This document shows, piece after piece, positions 1 through 12,875 of a DNA stretch of 64,000 nucleotides (position 1 is its first letter; each line of letters opens with the position of its first letter). The translations under genes and the position numbers were made by a program. The stretch spans positions 25,420,001 to 25,484,000 of the forward strand of contig CM060733.1 of assembly GCA_030704615.1 (NCBI GenBank). Direction: 5' to 3'. The notes beneath the pieces were generated by a model that was not told the DNA's origin, did not search any database, and worked only from the letters and a program-made list of their open reading frames with translations. The DNA is from Takakia lepidozioides (taxonomy: Eukaryota; Streptophyta; Takakiopsida; Takakiales; Takakiaceae).

Positions 1-537
1 TGAAAGAAATGCTCCAGGCAATGTTCTTTTCTATATTCAAGCTACCGTTGATACATGCATGGTACTGTAATTGGGGAGGAAATGTCTCATGGTGGCCATG
101 CATCATGTAGGCCAACAAGACTCTTACTATGTCTAGTCTATTGATATTCTGAAGTGACCTTGTGCAACTGGACTGGTGCTACCTTCAACAGCTGGTAACC
201 TGAAGGGGTGCTAAATGTTCGCTGTGACAGTAGGTCAGTAGGCATGTAAGACACAGTCCTCTTTGTTTGTCGCACTAGGTGCTACTTCCACGATGGAGTG
301 CGAACCTTAGCTATGAAACCCACCTGGTAGATACACTTGTATCTGGACGTTGGGATTTCCTTAGGAAAGCTCTGTGCTGTAGTAGGAAACAGAGAAGAGG
401 CAATTTCGGCTGGGATACGAAACTTGTCTGTAGGAAAAGAAATGAGGAAATGAGCAAGGGAGGGAGTTTTACGCTGTTACAAATCATGTCTCTGAACACT
501 ATAACTCATATGGTGATAACGCGCAACCATGACCCAG
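1..537. other. No confident feature; possible upstream intron of the coiled-coil gene
   Basis: The first 537 bases hold no reading frame with recognisable protein character. The stretch ends in a CAG acceptor directly before the coiled-coil exon at 538, so part of it is probably an intron of that gene. Further 5' exons may lie here or left of the window. Confidence 0.3.
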
Positions 538-3500
538 GAGAACCTGAAATTGAAGAAGCTACTGCTCGAGGTGGACTATCAACGTGCATCTGCAAAGCAA
601 TTGCTCTTGGAGACAGACAAAAAGAGTGAGTCCTTGTTGCAGAAAAACAAGGAGCAAGAGAACATGCGTTTGGTTTACGACTTCAAGATTCAGCAGGTTC
701 ATAGATCGTTAATTCTATCGTGAGAATAGTTTGTCTTTGGCATACTTCATCATCACAGTTGTCATTTAATTACTCTTATACAGGTCCACAATCTTTCCGT
801 AGGCACTAGGTGCTCTGGATCTGACAGTTACCAGTATTGCACCAGGTGAGGATAGAAAATTTGATGTATGGCAGTGCTTTTACAAGCCATTGGTCAAATA
901 AAGACCTTGTACAATTTGTTTGTATGATGAGTTCAAATTGGTCACACATGGGTCAACACAAGGAGTGCACCCATTATTGTGTATACCTTTGGACTGTCTG
1001 GCTTGCAGTCCTAGAGTGACTTTCAACAGACATTCACCCTTTTTCTTAGAAACTAGGATTCTGGGATTAGCCATAATGGTTTTCCAGTTTGGTTTTGATG
1101 GTTCCCTGAGCTGTGAGAACAGTAAAGTCCCGTTCTTTTCTAGCATTCAGCACAACGTGAGCAACAAACCTTATTGATGGTTTTCACGTGTGTCATGATA
1201 TACTCGGAAGTTGCTGAGGAAAAAGGACCCAATGGAAGCTGGGATTCGGCAGTCGCGCCGTGAGCTACATGAGATGGAGCGTCACCAGGTATAGTGGGTC
1301 AGGTTAAAACTCAGCTCCCTCCACTATGCCAACACATTTGTACACAAACTTTTGCCTCTTGTCTAGCTGAATTGGGTAGGTTGTGTGCTCTCTCTATCTC
1401 TGTATGCTGTCCTGAAACATCCAGCCCATCAGTCTCAGACAGTTAGAGTTGCAGAACATTCCACCTACACTTGCAACTTGTGAGAATACATTGTCTCATT
1501 ACTTGACGCTCAAATGAAAATACACGAGGGATGCAAGCAAGAGACTTCTGTCAAGAAGTTATAAAAATATTACGCTTTCGACCAATCACCTTTCAAAGGA
1601 CAAACCTTGGCATTCATTTCGTAATTGTGATGTAGTACAGCTGCAGAAAATTGTAATCCTCTTCTGTTATTTGTATTGATCGTGGGCAAAATTATGAGCC
1701 ATGTTTGACTGCTTCAAAAGACAAGAGAGAATGGTTGTATCATCACAATTATACCTGACCTGCCTTATGTGCAAAGCACAATGTTGCCAAGTACTTAAAG
1801 ATTGCATTGTTTCTATGTACACCCATGCCTCCAGGCAGGCAATATCAGGGATATGAAGGAGGCAGATGAGGTGGAAAAGAACCTGAAGGAAAGACTTGTA
1901 GTGCAAGAGGTGCAGTTGAAGCATTTGCACGACAAGCTCCTTGAGCGGGAAATATATATCAACACCTTCACACAAAAGTTGTGTTGTATCATTAAGGAGA
2001 ATGATGAGACAGAGTGGTCAAAACTTATCAAGGACCTCTATATGCACTATGTGACAGATGTGCACCGAGCAATGACTTCTGAGGGTTTAGAAGCTCAAGT
2101 GCAAATATTACGCCAAAAGTAAGTCACTGCGTCTATGTCAAGTTATCCAACAGGCCACTGATACTGAGACTGGATGATCCTTTGTGGAGTGGGCTTGTCT
2201 GGCAACCTGTCCTCTGACCTCCGGGTCAAGGGCCAAAACCTTTGGGCCAAGTGCAGCCATGTGGGGAAACCTCTGGAGACTGTTCCTTTTCATGTGCGTC
2301 CTTGTCCACACTGGTGCAAAATCAGACAGGGGTGACTCAATTTATCAAGTTGGACCACCTTTGCTGACAAGTGTATGGGATACTTGGAATGGAACTGACA
2401 TTCTCTTTCCCTGTGGTACGCACGCAACATGAAGCATGGGTGTCTTTTAGGCCTGATCCTGTGCATGTTGCGACAGGAAAACACTGGAAAAATTTGTGAA
2501 GGTGTTGGAGGATGCAGTTATTCGAAAAGAGGGAGAACACCAACAGGAATCTCAGCAATTCGTGCAGGAGAACTTGCACTTGCTCCATGAGTTCGCGGAC
2601 TCCAACCGAAATGTTCAACGTCTAGGTCTTATTGTCAAGGAGCTCCAGGTAGGCGTTCGTAGTTTGGAAAGCAACTTGAGAATGCGAAATCATTGAAACA
2701 TATGATGCACACAATCCCTTCTCTCTTTGCATGCCCCCACACTCTCTTTCTTTCTTAGCAGCATATCTGCATGAGGTGTTGACTCTTAGAATCCCTTGAA
2801 CAATTGGGCTGCTTGTGGAAGGCCCCTCTCTCTCTTTCTTGTTTCATGTTTTCTCTTGTCCATAAACTCTTTGAGCTATCCACGGATGTTATAAAGTGTC
2901 ATTTATCTTTTCTCTTTCTTTCTATCCCTAAAATTTCTTCACATAGCCACAGAAGTAAAGTGGAGGATAGATTCCGGCAGTAGAATTGTCATCCAGGCCG
3001 AAGACGTCACAAAGATTCTCTTTACTTCCTTTCTTTGTAAAGGTAAGTCACACTCCTAGTGCAAGCCCTCCTTCATGGTTTAAATGGTCCTCATCCGTCC
3101 CCCTTCCATTTCCCCACTGTTTCTGAATGTGTCCACAATGCATGATTATATGACAATGACTAGTATTGTCGTAAGCACTTCTGTCTTTGTTTTCAAATGA
3201 TTCATGCATGGCATGGCACTATGTGCAGGGAGAAGAGGCATACTCCAAGGCGGTTGCTGCAAAGCACAGATATGTAACATCCAACGTCCTATCTCGAATG
3301 TCTCAAACAAGGTTGAGCAGATCTAGCCCACCCCCTAATCAACGGCGCTCAAAATCTGTGGCCTCCGGGCGCATGTCTCGGTTGTCTGCCCGGTCTGCGT
3401 CCCCCAGTGTAAACATTGGCTGTGATACATCTCAAAAGCCCCAGGAGAAAATTGCATCTCCCACCCCTGTACCTCAAACCTCAAAACAAAACATGCAGCG

Positions 3501-3702
3501 GGGTTCTATGGCAAGACCCAGGTCCCTGCGCCACCCACAGGCACGGGAGCCACAGGGTCGGATGTCACTGGATACCCCCAATGTTTCTCTTGCCTTGACT
3601 GAAACCAAGCATGAGATTAAGAAGAAAGACAAAGAGATTGAGCACCTACAGACTGCTGTTCGGCGCCTCTCTGCTCTTCCCTACTTACCTGCTGAGGGTT
3701 AA
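538..3702 (+). CDS. Coiled-coil, Ser/Arg-rich protein (3' exons only)
   Basis: I do not recognise the family. Five exons join in phase: 538-696, 1211-1288, 1835-2118, 2477-2648 and 3229-3702, each bounded by AG/GT. Together they give about 388 C-terminal residues. The first four exons are charged, Leu/Glu/Lys-rich helix with heptad-like spacing, typical of coiled coil. The last exon opens with GEEAYSKAVAAKHRY, continues into a basic Ser/Arg/Pro-rich low-complexity stretch (many RS, SRSSPPP and RMSRLS motifs), then a short second helix (KHEIKKKDKEIEHLQ), and stops at 3700-3702. Such an architecture fits the tail of a kinesin or another microtubule-associated protein, but that is inference only, since no motor or other diagnostic domain is visible. 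The 5' end is missing, so neither the start codon nor the promoter can be assigned. An alternative exon near 2950-3040 was not needed to keep frame. Confidence 0.6.
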
Positions 3703-6209
3703 CTAGTTTGAGAATAACGGATTTTCAACAGCCAACCTGGAAACGTCCTTGCAAGTGAAATTGGAGGCAAGGATGGAGGTTGAGTAACCAGGCAAGAATC
3801 CTCCTGTTGCAATGAGGGACGAATAGATAATGTCCATGAAGCTAAATGACGGGGTTCAGTATGGGCAATCCTGCAGGGGTAAGTCACCTGACACTACGAG
3901 CATTCTAAATGAGGCGTGTTGAGCTTGCAATGATGTAATGTTGAATTGTTAGCTGGCAATATGTCATTAGCTAGCAGAGAAAGAAGTGATAAAGCTCACT
4001 TGCAGTTAAACCAAAAGTGATGCACGAGGTGGGGGTTAGAGCTAGCTGCCGTGGACTGCCCTGACATGGGAGGATAACCTGCCTAGCAATCCAGTTGGTG
4101 GAATTCTATGCAGATAGTAAATTAGCCAATGTAAATTTGTGGCTATGGCTTGCTCCATTTCTACTGTAATATAAACTCACTAAAGTTTCTGCTTTTTTGG
4201 TTAGACTCCAAAGAAAGTTGGGACATACACTACTTTGATTACTTGCATTTGTGGATGGTTCTGGTGATTGGTAATTACTGTATCATAAATTGGTAGCTGT
4301 GCATCGATCACATGGTAGTCATACAATCTGGGGAGTCTGATTTCGGAACTTGCATCTTATGCAGAGTAATCTACCCGTAGATGGTCGATTTCAAGCTTGT
4401 GGCTTAAACTATTGTAACAGTCACAAACATATGATTAACTAGACAAAGAATACAGTCCTCCATCACTGCGGCTGGAGTTAATAGTGATGCAAATTGCACC
4501 GGTAAAGAAGTAGACTGACTTGAGGTCAATCCATGGCAGCTCTTTGGTGGATTAGGGACATACTTCTTTGCTTCAGAATGAGTCAACATTGAAGGTAGTC
4601 AAATGGGGCTTGCTTTTTATCAACAGTGCTTGCGCTTGAGTGTCATTATTCCTCCAAATAAAAACTGTCCTTGTGATCACATTTTCAAGGTTTCATTTTA
4701 CAGAGTTTGTGGGATCACCACACATGCCTCCTATCACAGTTCAGAGATCAATAACATGACAGTTGTGGTGGCTCACATTCTTGCAAAGCTTTGATGCCTG
4801 TTTTGCTTAACACACAATTCACCCCAGCTTAGATGGCTGGAGCAGGATGATGGCATTGTGCTGCATGCACTCAAGAAATAGCTTAAAGAATGGTCTGAAC
4901 AGAACTGTCCCTCAGGAGCTCCATCTACGTCCCGCAGTACCCCTTGTTAGAACTACCTCCTTCCCACACCGCCATTGACCCTGCCATAATGTTCCTGGTG
5001 GTCCCTGAGCATCAACACAATATAGATAAAGAAGTTTATGTATGTAGCTACAGTATCGCTTCCCAGCCGACAATGTTCAAATCAGAAATCTCCATGTTAT
5101 TGGGTGATTCCATGGAATGTCCGAGCTGCTATATCTTGTTCCTTCAGAAAAGTTTCTATAAGATTTGGGAAAGTGATATTCCAATGTCGCTCACGAAGGG
5201 CTTTGTCAGGGGAGGTGATTGGACTCGATCAAAGACGATGTCACCAGGTCAAGAAACTAGTCAGCACTTCGCTCATCACAAAGTGCCACAAAGCAAGATG
5301 AGCATCTGGTGTATGGATAGGGTTGCACTTTAAGCTATTAAGACTCTTACCACGTGCACTCAACGGAGGGGTAAGCGTAAGGTGGTACAGCCAGGAATCC
5401 TTCCAAGTGGAGCGGCCACCGAAACGCTCGGCGAAACGGTGCAATTCCCGCCCACCTCAGCTGTACTGTGGACCAATTTCGCCTCAAATTCAGGATGGGG
5501 GCTTGAGTGGAAGATTGATTGCCTACTAACCGCAGTAGCTATCTATGTAAGTTTGACTGCAGAACTTCCTCTTCAGTCGGTAGACACCACGTATACTTCT
5601 GTACTCCTCCTCAGAGACATCACATGGATTACTCGGTCTCTAACTTCACCTCCAATTTCTACAGGATTCCTGTTTTCCATAGTTCAAAATTTCTCAAGCA
5701 TTGTCGAAGATGCAGGGGTCAAACGAACATAATAACTGTAAGAGGTACGCTGCTTCATCACTGAAAGACAGGAGTGCGGCCTACTACCGTTGGCGGGCTC
5801 GGCAAGTAAGGGAATTTGTCTGATTTTGTTCCTATATTTGTAAGAAAGATCCTAGATTGTAAAGCGAACGAAACCATGTTCAAGAGGAAAGCAAGTGCCA
5901 AGAATCACGGCATGCTCATGGAGTGCACGTAACGCGCACAAAGCGGCGGCGGGTTTCTGTCGCTTGCAACAGGATCAGCAAAAGCGGATCAGGTGGGGCA
6001 GGACCAGTTTTGAGGCACCTTATCCGTTCCTTTTCTCCTAGTGCACAGTCGGCGATCCAGAGCGCGCCATTGCCACTTCTGCTCCTGATCCATCTTATTA
6101 GACAGTTGCTTAGCTTGCACAGTGCCCGCACCATCGTGGTTTACCTACCTCCAAGCTGCACACGTACCCATTCTAATACAGATTTCCGCCAGCAACAAAA
6201 AGAAATGAC
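3703..6209. other. Gene-free stretch, no recognisable features
   Basis: This holds the 3' UTR of the preceding gene, then about 2.4 kb of unique-looking sequence. Open frames of 110-130 codons occur at 4944-5333 and 5382-5732, but they show no domain, no consistent splice structure and no low-complexity bias, so I do not call them genes. Confidence 0.4.
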
Positions 6210-6244
6210 ACTAGAGAGAATCTCTCTAGTAGATTCTCTCTAGT
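6210..6244. repeat. Perfect 14-bp inverted repeat (hairpin)
   Basis: The arms 6210-6223 (ACTAGAGAGAATCT) and 6231-6244 (AGATTCTCTCTAGT) are perfect reverse complements around the 7-base loop CTCTAGT. The loop repeats part of the arm, so the hairpin could have arisen by a small inverted duplication. No gene or transcript context is evident. Confidence 0.85.
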
Positions 6245-7149
6245 ACTTATCGTCGGCTATCTAGAAGTTGCTAATCTAGCGCCTCTTTCAGTGCAATACA
6301 CCAGTTGACTAAAGCACCTGCTTCAGAGAAAGTTGTTGAGAAGGTGGTGGAGAGCTGGGTCTCTGCTAATCTAGTCCAGCATCATGCGCTGCACACAAAT
6401 TCAAACCCCACCGTCCGCATTACTGGCCCCGAGGACGCTGCTAGTGGGATAACAGGAAACAGACCTACTGGTACTGGACTAGATCATCTGCAAAGTCGCC
6501 ATGGAACTCGGGCTGAGAGAAGAAACTGGTGATCGCCTCGATCGTCTAGATTCCAACTGCTCTTGACTCGTGAGCCCAAGTGTTCAAAGTTTCAAACAGG
6601 GAGGGTGGCCAAAAAAGAGAATAACGTACCTCCAGGGAGGTAGTTTTGTTCACACAAACTGCAGATTATGAAGCCAGCCAAAACATCTGAAATCTGTCCA
6701 AGGTCTCTCAGACAAACGTTCTTATTACTACCTACTGAAGCTAGTACTTTTAAGAAAAACAAAAAACGGGGGAAGAAGCCTGGCAACTAGTAAGTGGTGG
6801 TCCTCTTGAATGTGAAGCCATGAATCATGAAGACTTGTCTCTCGGCGCAGGTGATCACATAAATTTTTCCAGAGCCCACATGATCACCTTCATGACAGTC
6901 AAATCTAAAGAGCCAGTGTTGCAGAAGAGCTCTTTCTGAAGCCTCCGACCATGACCATGTGTGGTACTTTCAACAAAAAAAATGGTTTGATATGTCCTTT
7001 TTGCGCCATTCTTGTCCACTTTTTGGTTTGAAAAGGTTGCCAGGCTTCTCCACTAGCTCGCGGTGGCTTTTGCTGACATGGCATCTCTGAAAGGGACAAA
7101 GAGGTGGACGAGAGCCACATTTTAGAGTTTTATCCGGTCCTTCTCGAAA

Positions 7150-7396
7150 TTATCTTTTTTTTTGTTTTTTGTTTTTTTACTTAAAAGGAAACCTAGGAGC
7201 GACAGCCCACAATTCAGGCCCTTGAGGAGGGGGGAAAAATTAACCCCCTTTCATTTATGGGCTATGAGGCCTACAGGACGACCAACGCCCAGACATACCG
7301 TCACGAACAATCCCACACACGGGGCAGGGAAGCGGGTTTGAACCCTGAACCACCAGGGCGACACACCGTGCACTTACCAGCTGAGCTACCTGCCGA
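7150..7396 (-). mobile_element. tRNA-derived SINE-like element
   Basis: Read on the minus strand, the element begins near 7396 with a tRNA-like head. It has an A box (TAGCTCAGCTGG) and, about 45 bases on, a B box (GGTTCAAACCC). A body of about 160 bases follows, ending in an A-rich tail seen as the T-rich run at 7152-7181. The outer bases GGCAGG and CCTGCC could form an acceptor-like stem, but the T-arm is mispaired, so this is unlikely to be a working tRNA gene. Similar heads occur near 29.4 and 52.5 kb. No clean target-site duplication was found. Confidence 0.5.
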
Positions 7397-7704
7397 TGTG
7401 CTTTCTTTTCAGAAAAGGGGACAGTGGCCCTGATACTTTTCAATATTGATAACCCGGGTCCTTTGTAGGCTTCAAGTTCCTTTCCTTTTCCCCAAAAATA
7501 CATTTAAAAAAAATCGTCCTCCGTTCCATAATTTGCTTAAAAAGAAAACAAATCTCTCTAAAAAATGAAGCAAAAAACAAATCGGGAGAAGAAAAAAGAA
7601 AAAAGAAAGCAAATCATGCCCCTGGGATGGGTGGATGACATCTATACTAGGATGAACGTGGATGTGGATAGATGACAGGTAGCGGGAGCGTGGCGGAACG
7701 ATGC

Positions 7705-7794
7705 CACGTGGTGCGAGCATGAAGTCAGTAGCATCTGCTGATGTGGCGGGTGGCGGCGCGCACCGGATCGTCCCTTTATAGTCCGCCTGCTTGC

Positions 7795-7835
<41 letters not shown>
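7705..7835 (+). promoter_or_regulatory. Probable ICL copy 1 core promoter: G-box, TATA and CT tract
   Basis: A CACGTG G-box lies at 7705-7710, a TATA-like TTTATAG at 7775-7781 and a (CT)n tract at 7801-7835. The CT tract sits where transcription would start, about 30 bases after the TATA. A second CACGTG is at 7958-7963 in the presumed leader. G-boxes bind bZIP/bHLH factors in plants; their use here is inference. The ATG at 8191 follows a TTTGCAG acceptor, suggesting an intron in the 5' UTR. None of this region is present before ICL copy 2. Confidence 0.5.
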
Positions 7836-7838
<3 letters not shown>

Positions 7839-8190
7839 TGCAGCATTGAGCGTCTGCCGAGGGTTCCCAGGGAGTTTGGTGCACAGGGGTGAGGTGCCCT
7901 GGGAGCTTGATATCCTTCCGTGGTGCTGGAGATAGAAGGTGGCTCCGGCTTCCTGGCCACGTGCTACTCGATCTTGTTTGCTCATAGTAGTGTTTTAGCT
8001 GGGTGCGAACATTCTCGCTGAATTTTGGATTTTTTCTTAACTGTTCGATCATGGTTTTGAAGCATGAACCCAAGCGCTGGTACTGGTGCTCGTTATTTCT
8101 TTCCTGGTGTTGGCAGCTGTGAAGGAGGTAGATTGCATGTGACTCACGATTTGAAAGGTTTGAATTGTGTTGTGTTTGCAGGGTGCCGAG

Positions 8191-10472
8191 ATGGCCGTGT
8201 TTAACCATCCGGGTGGTGCTGTCTCACGGGTGAGATGTGGTGTTTTGCGTAGAATATTGAGCTGAGTTGAGATACGATCTAGACTTACGTGTGAACGTTT
8301 TTTTCAGATCGTGCTCAAGATTACACAGTTTCGTCAAGAGCTTACATATCCCTGCCTGGATTTTTTTGTGCAGAGTTTTGTTTGCTGATGAGAGAACCAC
8401 CTTGTTTAATCGTCACAACTGGTTGCTTGTTGTTTGAATTTTGTTTGTTGAAACCTCCCGTACCCTGTCAGTGTCTGTTTCTGTAGACATATATTGGGTA
8501 TCTCACTCGAAAAATTGCGCGTGGTCCCATACAGTTTCTCAACGAGGAGGAGGCCTTGTTTGAATCACAAGTTGCAGAAGTGGAGGCATGGTGGAAGTCC
8601 GACCGGTTTCGACTTACCCGCCGTCCCTACTCGGCGCGCGATGTTGCGCGTCTGCGGGGCACTCTGCCTCAGAGCTACGCTTCGCATGATCAGGCAAAGA
8701 AGCTTTGGAGAATTCTGAAGACTCACCAGAGCAACCAGACATGCTCCAGGACGTTCGGTGCACTTGATCCGGTGCAGGTGGCCCAGATGGCGAAGTTTCT
8801 CGACACAATCTATGTGTCAGGGTGGCAGTGCGCTTCCACAGCAGCCACTTCAAACGAGCCTGGTCCCGATCTCGCGGACTACCCCATGGACACCGTGCCC
8901 AACAAAGTGGAGCATCTGTTTTATGCGCAGCTCTTTCACGACCGGAAGCAACGCGAGGCCCGGATGAGTATGACGAAGGAGCAGCGAGCAAGGACGCCTT
9001 ACGTAGATTTTTTGGCACCACTGATAGCAGATGCCGATACGGGTTTCGGCGGTACAACTGCTACTGTAAAGCTTGCGAAGATGTTCGTCGAGAGAGGTGC
9101 GGCTGGCATTCACATGGAAGATCAAGCTTCTGTGACCAAGAAATGCGGGCACATGGGTGGTAAAGTGCTGGTTGCTACATCCGAACACATCAATCGACTC
9201 GTTGCAGCCCGTCTACAGTTCGACATCATGGGTGTGGAGCAAGTTCTCGTGGCAAGATCAGACTCTGTAGGGGCTACACTTCTGCAGACTAACATTGACC
9301 CTCGTGACCACTCGTTCATCTTGGGTGCTAGCAACCCGGCGGTGAAAGGTAGGCCTCTTGTACAGGTCCTTGCAGATGCCGTCGCTGCCAACAAATTGGG
9401 GGCCGAGCTTCAGGCGGTCGAAGATCATTGGCTGGAAACTGCAGACCTCCGCCTTTTCGCCGATGTGGTTGCAGATGGAATTCGAAGACTGAACATTGTA
9501 GAGAGCACCAAATCTAGCCATCTGACCCGGTGGTTCAATGAGGTTGACAATCTCCCACATCTTGATGCTCGGGCACTAGCCGCAACGCTGGGCGTGCAAG
9601 ATGTGTTTTGGGATTGGGATCTTCCCAGAACACGGGAAGGTTACTACTACGCTTCCAGGGTGGAACGAAGGCCTGCATAGCCCGTGGGCGTGCGTTCGCG
9701 CCTCATGCAGATCTTCTGTGGATGGAAACCGCGACCCCAGATATCGTTCAAGCCCGAGAATTCGCTGAAGGTGTACGCGCTAAGCACCCGGAGATTATGC
9801 TGGCCTACAACCTGTCCCCGTCTTTCAACTGGGATGCTGCTGGCATGAGCGATGAGCAGATGCAGAACTTCATTCCCGATCTTGCCAAGATGGGATTTTG
9901 TTGGCAGTTCATCACTCTTGGAGGATTCCACTCGAACGCGCTTGTTGTGGATACTTTTGCAAGGGATTTCGCACAGCGGGGCATGCTGGCCTACGTCCAG
10001 GACATTCAGCGTCAGGAGAGAACACGGTGTGTGGAAACTCTTGCGCACCAGACCTGGTCAGGGGCTAATTATTATGACCAGCTTCTGAAAACCGTGACTG
10101 GCGGTATCTCTTCCACGGCTGCCATGCAGAAAGGTTTGTGCACGCATCAATTGTGCCCCCAAAATTCTTCTCTTTGGTTTCTCCGTGCACGTTTGAAAAT
10201 TTTGCACATCACCTGAATTTCTAACCGATTTCGTAGGAATGCGTTTGGACTGCTTTCGTTTTCTAATCTAGATCATTCTTTCGTCATAATTCCTCCCCTT
10301 CAGTCTCCAACGCACACGAAAAGTTTTGCGCTGCGTTTTGCATGTCAGGTGCAGAAGAATATAACTTTCCTCCTTTGTTGAAAATGTGGAAACAGGAGTG
10401 ACCGAGGATCAGTTCAAGACATGGAGTGATGCTGATGATATGGGAGCCGTATTTGCCAAATCCAAAATGTAA
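8191..10472 (+). pseudogene. ICL: Isocitrate lyase, copy 1 (2-nt frameshift)
   Basis: Isocitrate lyase splits isocitrate into glyoxylate and succinate in the glyoxylate cycle, in plants within glyoxysomes/peroxisomes. Three exons are supported: 8191-8229, 8535-10133 and 10396-10472, all with GT-AG introns. The product carries the family hallmarks: the TFGALDPVQ region, [10 protein letters not shown], the catalytic KKCGH motif, the [13 protein letters not shown]-type segment and [18 protein letters not shown]. The last codons are AKSKM followed by TAA, a C-terminal peroxisomal targeting tripeptide. Near 9650 copy 1 reads TACTACTACGCTTCC where copy 2 reads TACTACCGCTTCC. The two extra bases shift frame and stop translation at 9678-9680 after about 394 residues. 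The original frame then continues undamaged to the SKM end, so without the insertion the protein would be about 570 residues, normal for plants. It is either a young pseudogene or a sequence error. Confidence 0.85.
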
Positions 10473-11850
10473 ACACGCAAAAGTTGACATTGCGAACTGT
10501 TGATGGAAGAAAAGAAACGGACAACTTGCTGTTTGATCAAAAGACATCTAGTTTGTTGAATACTGAAGCTTTTCTGCACTGGACTTCCTTCAAAAAAAAA
10601 TTCCATATGCAATTCTTTTCCGTAGCATTTACGTTAGCTCATTCAGATTATTGTATGGAGGTCGGGAGGGTGGACCGTGGAGTAGGTAGTACGAAGGGGA
10701 AGAAGTTGGAAGTTGTTTGAGAGTAGGTAGTAGTATGTGGGGATGCATATGTTCATAGACTCTGAGAGAGCTGCTCTGTCAAAACAAAGGACTGCTTTCT
10801 TGCTCACGGTAGTACATATATTACAAAATAATTCATATTAGTGCATATGATCAACACGTTCAAGTGAGTGAGAGCCTAAGTATGCAATGTTCTACCCTCC
10901 AATTTCAGGCTCTGTACTCTCTATAAAGTATGTCATGTCAACTGGGGATAGATGCTGCGCAATCTGGATGAATGCTGCAAAACTGCTTAGGCAGTGGGAT
11001 TGAACTGCTCTGTTGATTGGGTAATTCATGATTTTTTAACATTAGACCAATTTGCCTTGAGCAGCAAAGCAGCTTCGGTTTGCAGTTTTGTTCATTCTCC
11101 GAAATTTTATTACTGATTTGAAAGAACAAAGCTCATTTCGACAAGATGACGAACGCTAACAAAAAAACAGTGCAACCCACTTGCAATTTCAGTGAGAAAA
11201 TGCTCGTGAGGTGGATTGAGCAGTGTGCGTGCAGTGTGCACATCGTGTGGCGGTCTACTGAAAATTTGCCACCGTCTTCTTCGAAGTTGATGTGAAGTAC
11301 ACACATGTCATCCTGTCACGTGGATCTTACGAGGCGAGTTGCTTACTCACACGATCTCCAGTTCTAGTCTCCTTGCTGATCGGCATGCAAGAGGAGGGAC
11401 AGGGGAACGGCTCAGAAGTGGTTGTTCATGGATCATGTCGACCGCACCCAGTTGAAAGACTTTCCAGTGGGTGGGTGGGGGGGGGGGGGTTGCCACAACT
11501 GGTAAGAGTGAGAAGCTATATATCATTAGCTACTGACCTGTTTAAAACGTTACTAAACGTGGTCGGGTCGCTGGCGGCTTGTCTTCACACCCAGCTTGCT
11601 CGCACTGTTCAAGTGCTGGAAGCTGTCTACATCCATGTGTCTAAGGCGCCAATCAAGACGTTCAAACTTCAAACCGAGGCAATCCGTGCATGAGATCTTG
11701 GGTCTTGCATCGATTCAATATGGAACAAGTAATTGTTCAGGTTTAACCAGGCACGTGTTTATGTTGGATCATTTGAGTACCATAATGATTAATCAGTTCG
11801 TTCGCTGAAACTACTAGACATGCAACCACGTGGCACCTTGGGTTTCCGCT
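10473..11850. other. ICL-ABCB intergenic region, partly shared with the second block
   Basis: No gene is visible. Segments around 10630-10660, 10900-10985 and 11570-11780 recur near 41085, 41700-41790 and 41940-42115, so this is duplicated intergenic DNA downstream of ICL. A poly-G tract lies near 11475-11490. Confidence 0.6.
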
Positions 11851-11859
11851 CATCTTCTC

Positions 11860-12875
11860 GGGTTTAGAATGAGTTCTTGGTTCTTAACTCCGACGGGTAG
11901 TTGATCCTTTTCTTCTCAAGACTAGTTGTGTAGTGCTAGAGAGCTTCTAGACGCGATGCAGTAGCAATGTAGTTCTGCTGTAATGATATCAATGAAAAGG
12001 GACAATCTTTCTCTATCATTTAAACTTCTCTTTATGATTTTCCAACATGTTATGGGCCCACACATGCTAGTGGAAGAATTACTTCAATAAGAGAGTTCAT
12101 AGAGATAGAGAAAATTTTCTCTCTACGCTAGAAGAGCAATGGATACTGTCAAGGACCTTACTAACTTAGCCAGTATTGTGAAGTTTAATGGAGACAACTT
12201 CGTGGTCTAGAAGTTCCAAATGGAGATTATCTTTGCAGCAAAGGAGCTGGAGGAAATTGTGAAAGGGATTGAGAAAGAAGAAAGCGCCTCTGATAAGGTT
12301 GCTTGGCGGACGAAGAACAATCAAGCATGAATGATTATTAGCACAAAGGTTGACATGAATCATCTTCAGATGATGGTTCAATGTACGACTGCGCACGAGA
12401 TGTGGACCAAATTGGTATCAACTCATGAGCAACATTCTTCCGAGAATGTGTACATGCTTCAACACCAATTTTACGAGTACAAGTTCCAACGGGGAGATAG
12501 TATAGCTATGTATGTCTCCAAGATTGAGCACATGGCTAGACAATTAAATGATCTTGGTGAGCAATTTTCTGATAAGGCAATTCTATATGTAGTTTGCCGC
12601 CGAGTTACAGACACGTGTTGTCAGCATGGAGGAACGTACTAGAAGAGAGAAGACAATGCAGAATCTCGCTATGAGATTATTGGAGGAAGAATGTCTAAAC
12701 AGGATGCAAGACCTGTATCTCTGAACATGAAGGAGACAAGGCATTTTTTAGCAGATCTGGCCCCAATAGACAAAAGGGAAAGGTCAAGGAAAACTCTGAT
12801 TACATCAAGAAACTCAAAATGAGACGGAGCGTCACAATTGTGGCAAGTGCGGCCATTGTAACCCTATTTTAAGTA
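11860..12875 (+). mobile_element. Degraded Ty1/copia element: gag fragment
   Basis: The frame from ATG 12139 reads as a copia-type Gag (UBN2-like): it contains IVKFNGDNF, then a helical stretch with TTAHEMWTKL and EHMARQLNDLGEQFSD. It is broken by TAG at 12208-12210 (a Trp is expected there), TGA at 12328-12330 and a frameshift near 12590. A zinc-knuckle remnant (NCGKCGHC) follows near 12835-12860. Protease, integrase and reverse transcriptase are absent. The A/T-rich stretch at about 11860-12050, ending TTTTCCAACA, resembles the 3' end of an LTR followed by a primer-binding-like region, but its borders are not proven. The element is absent from the second ICL/ABCB block, so it inserted after the duplication or was lost there. 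Confidence 0.6.

Noticed and set aside
279-629. 116-codon open frame before the coiled-coil gene
   Set aside because: It overlaps the coiled-coil exon in another frame and shows no domain; the exon frame has the clear helical composition.
2950-3042. Open stretch ending in GGTAAGTC, possible extra exon of the coiled-coil gene
   Set aside because: The flanking exons join in phase without it, and the in-phase reading contains a stop.
6300-6420. tRNA-like boxes (AGTTGACTAAAGCACCTGC and TTCAAACCCCACC)
   Set aside because: The boxes are more than 90 bases apart, and there is no stem pairing or A-rich tail.
7642-8208. 188-codon minus-strand frame with an Arg-Glu run
   Set aside because: The RE run is the translation of the (CT)n tract in the ICL promoter; the frame is a shadow of the 5' UTR.
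8614-9560. Long minus-strand frames opposite ICL copy 1 (also opposite copy 2)
   Set aside because: They are antisense shadows of the GC-rich ICL coding sequence.
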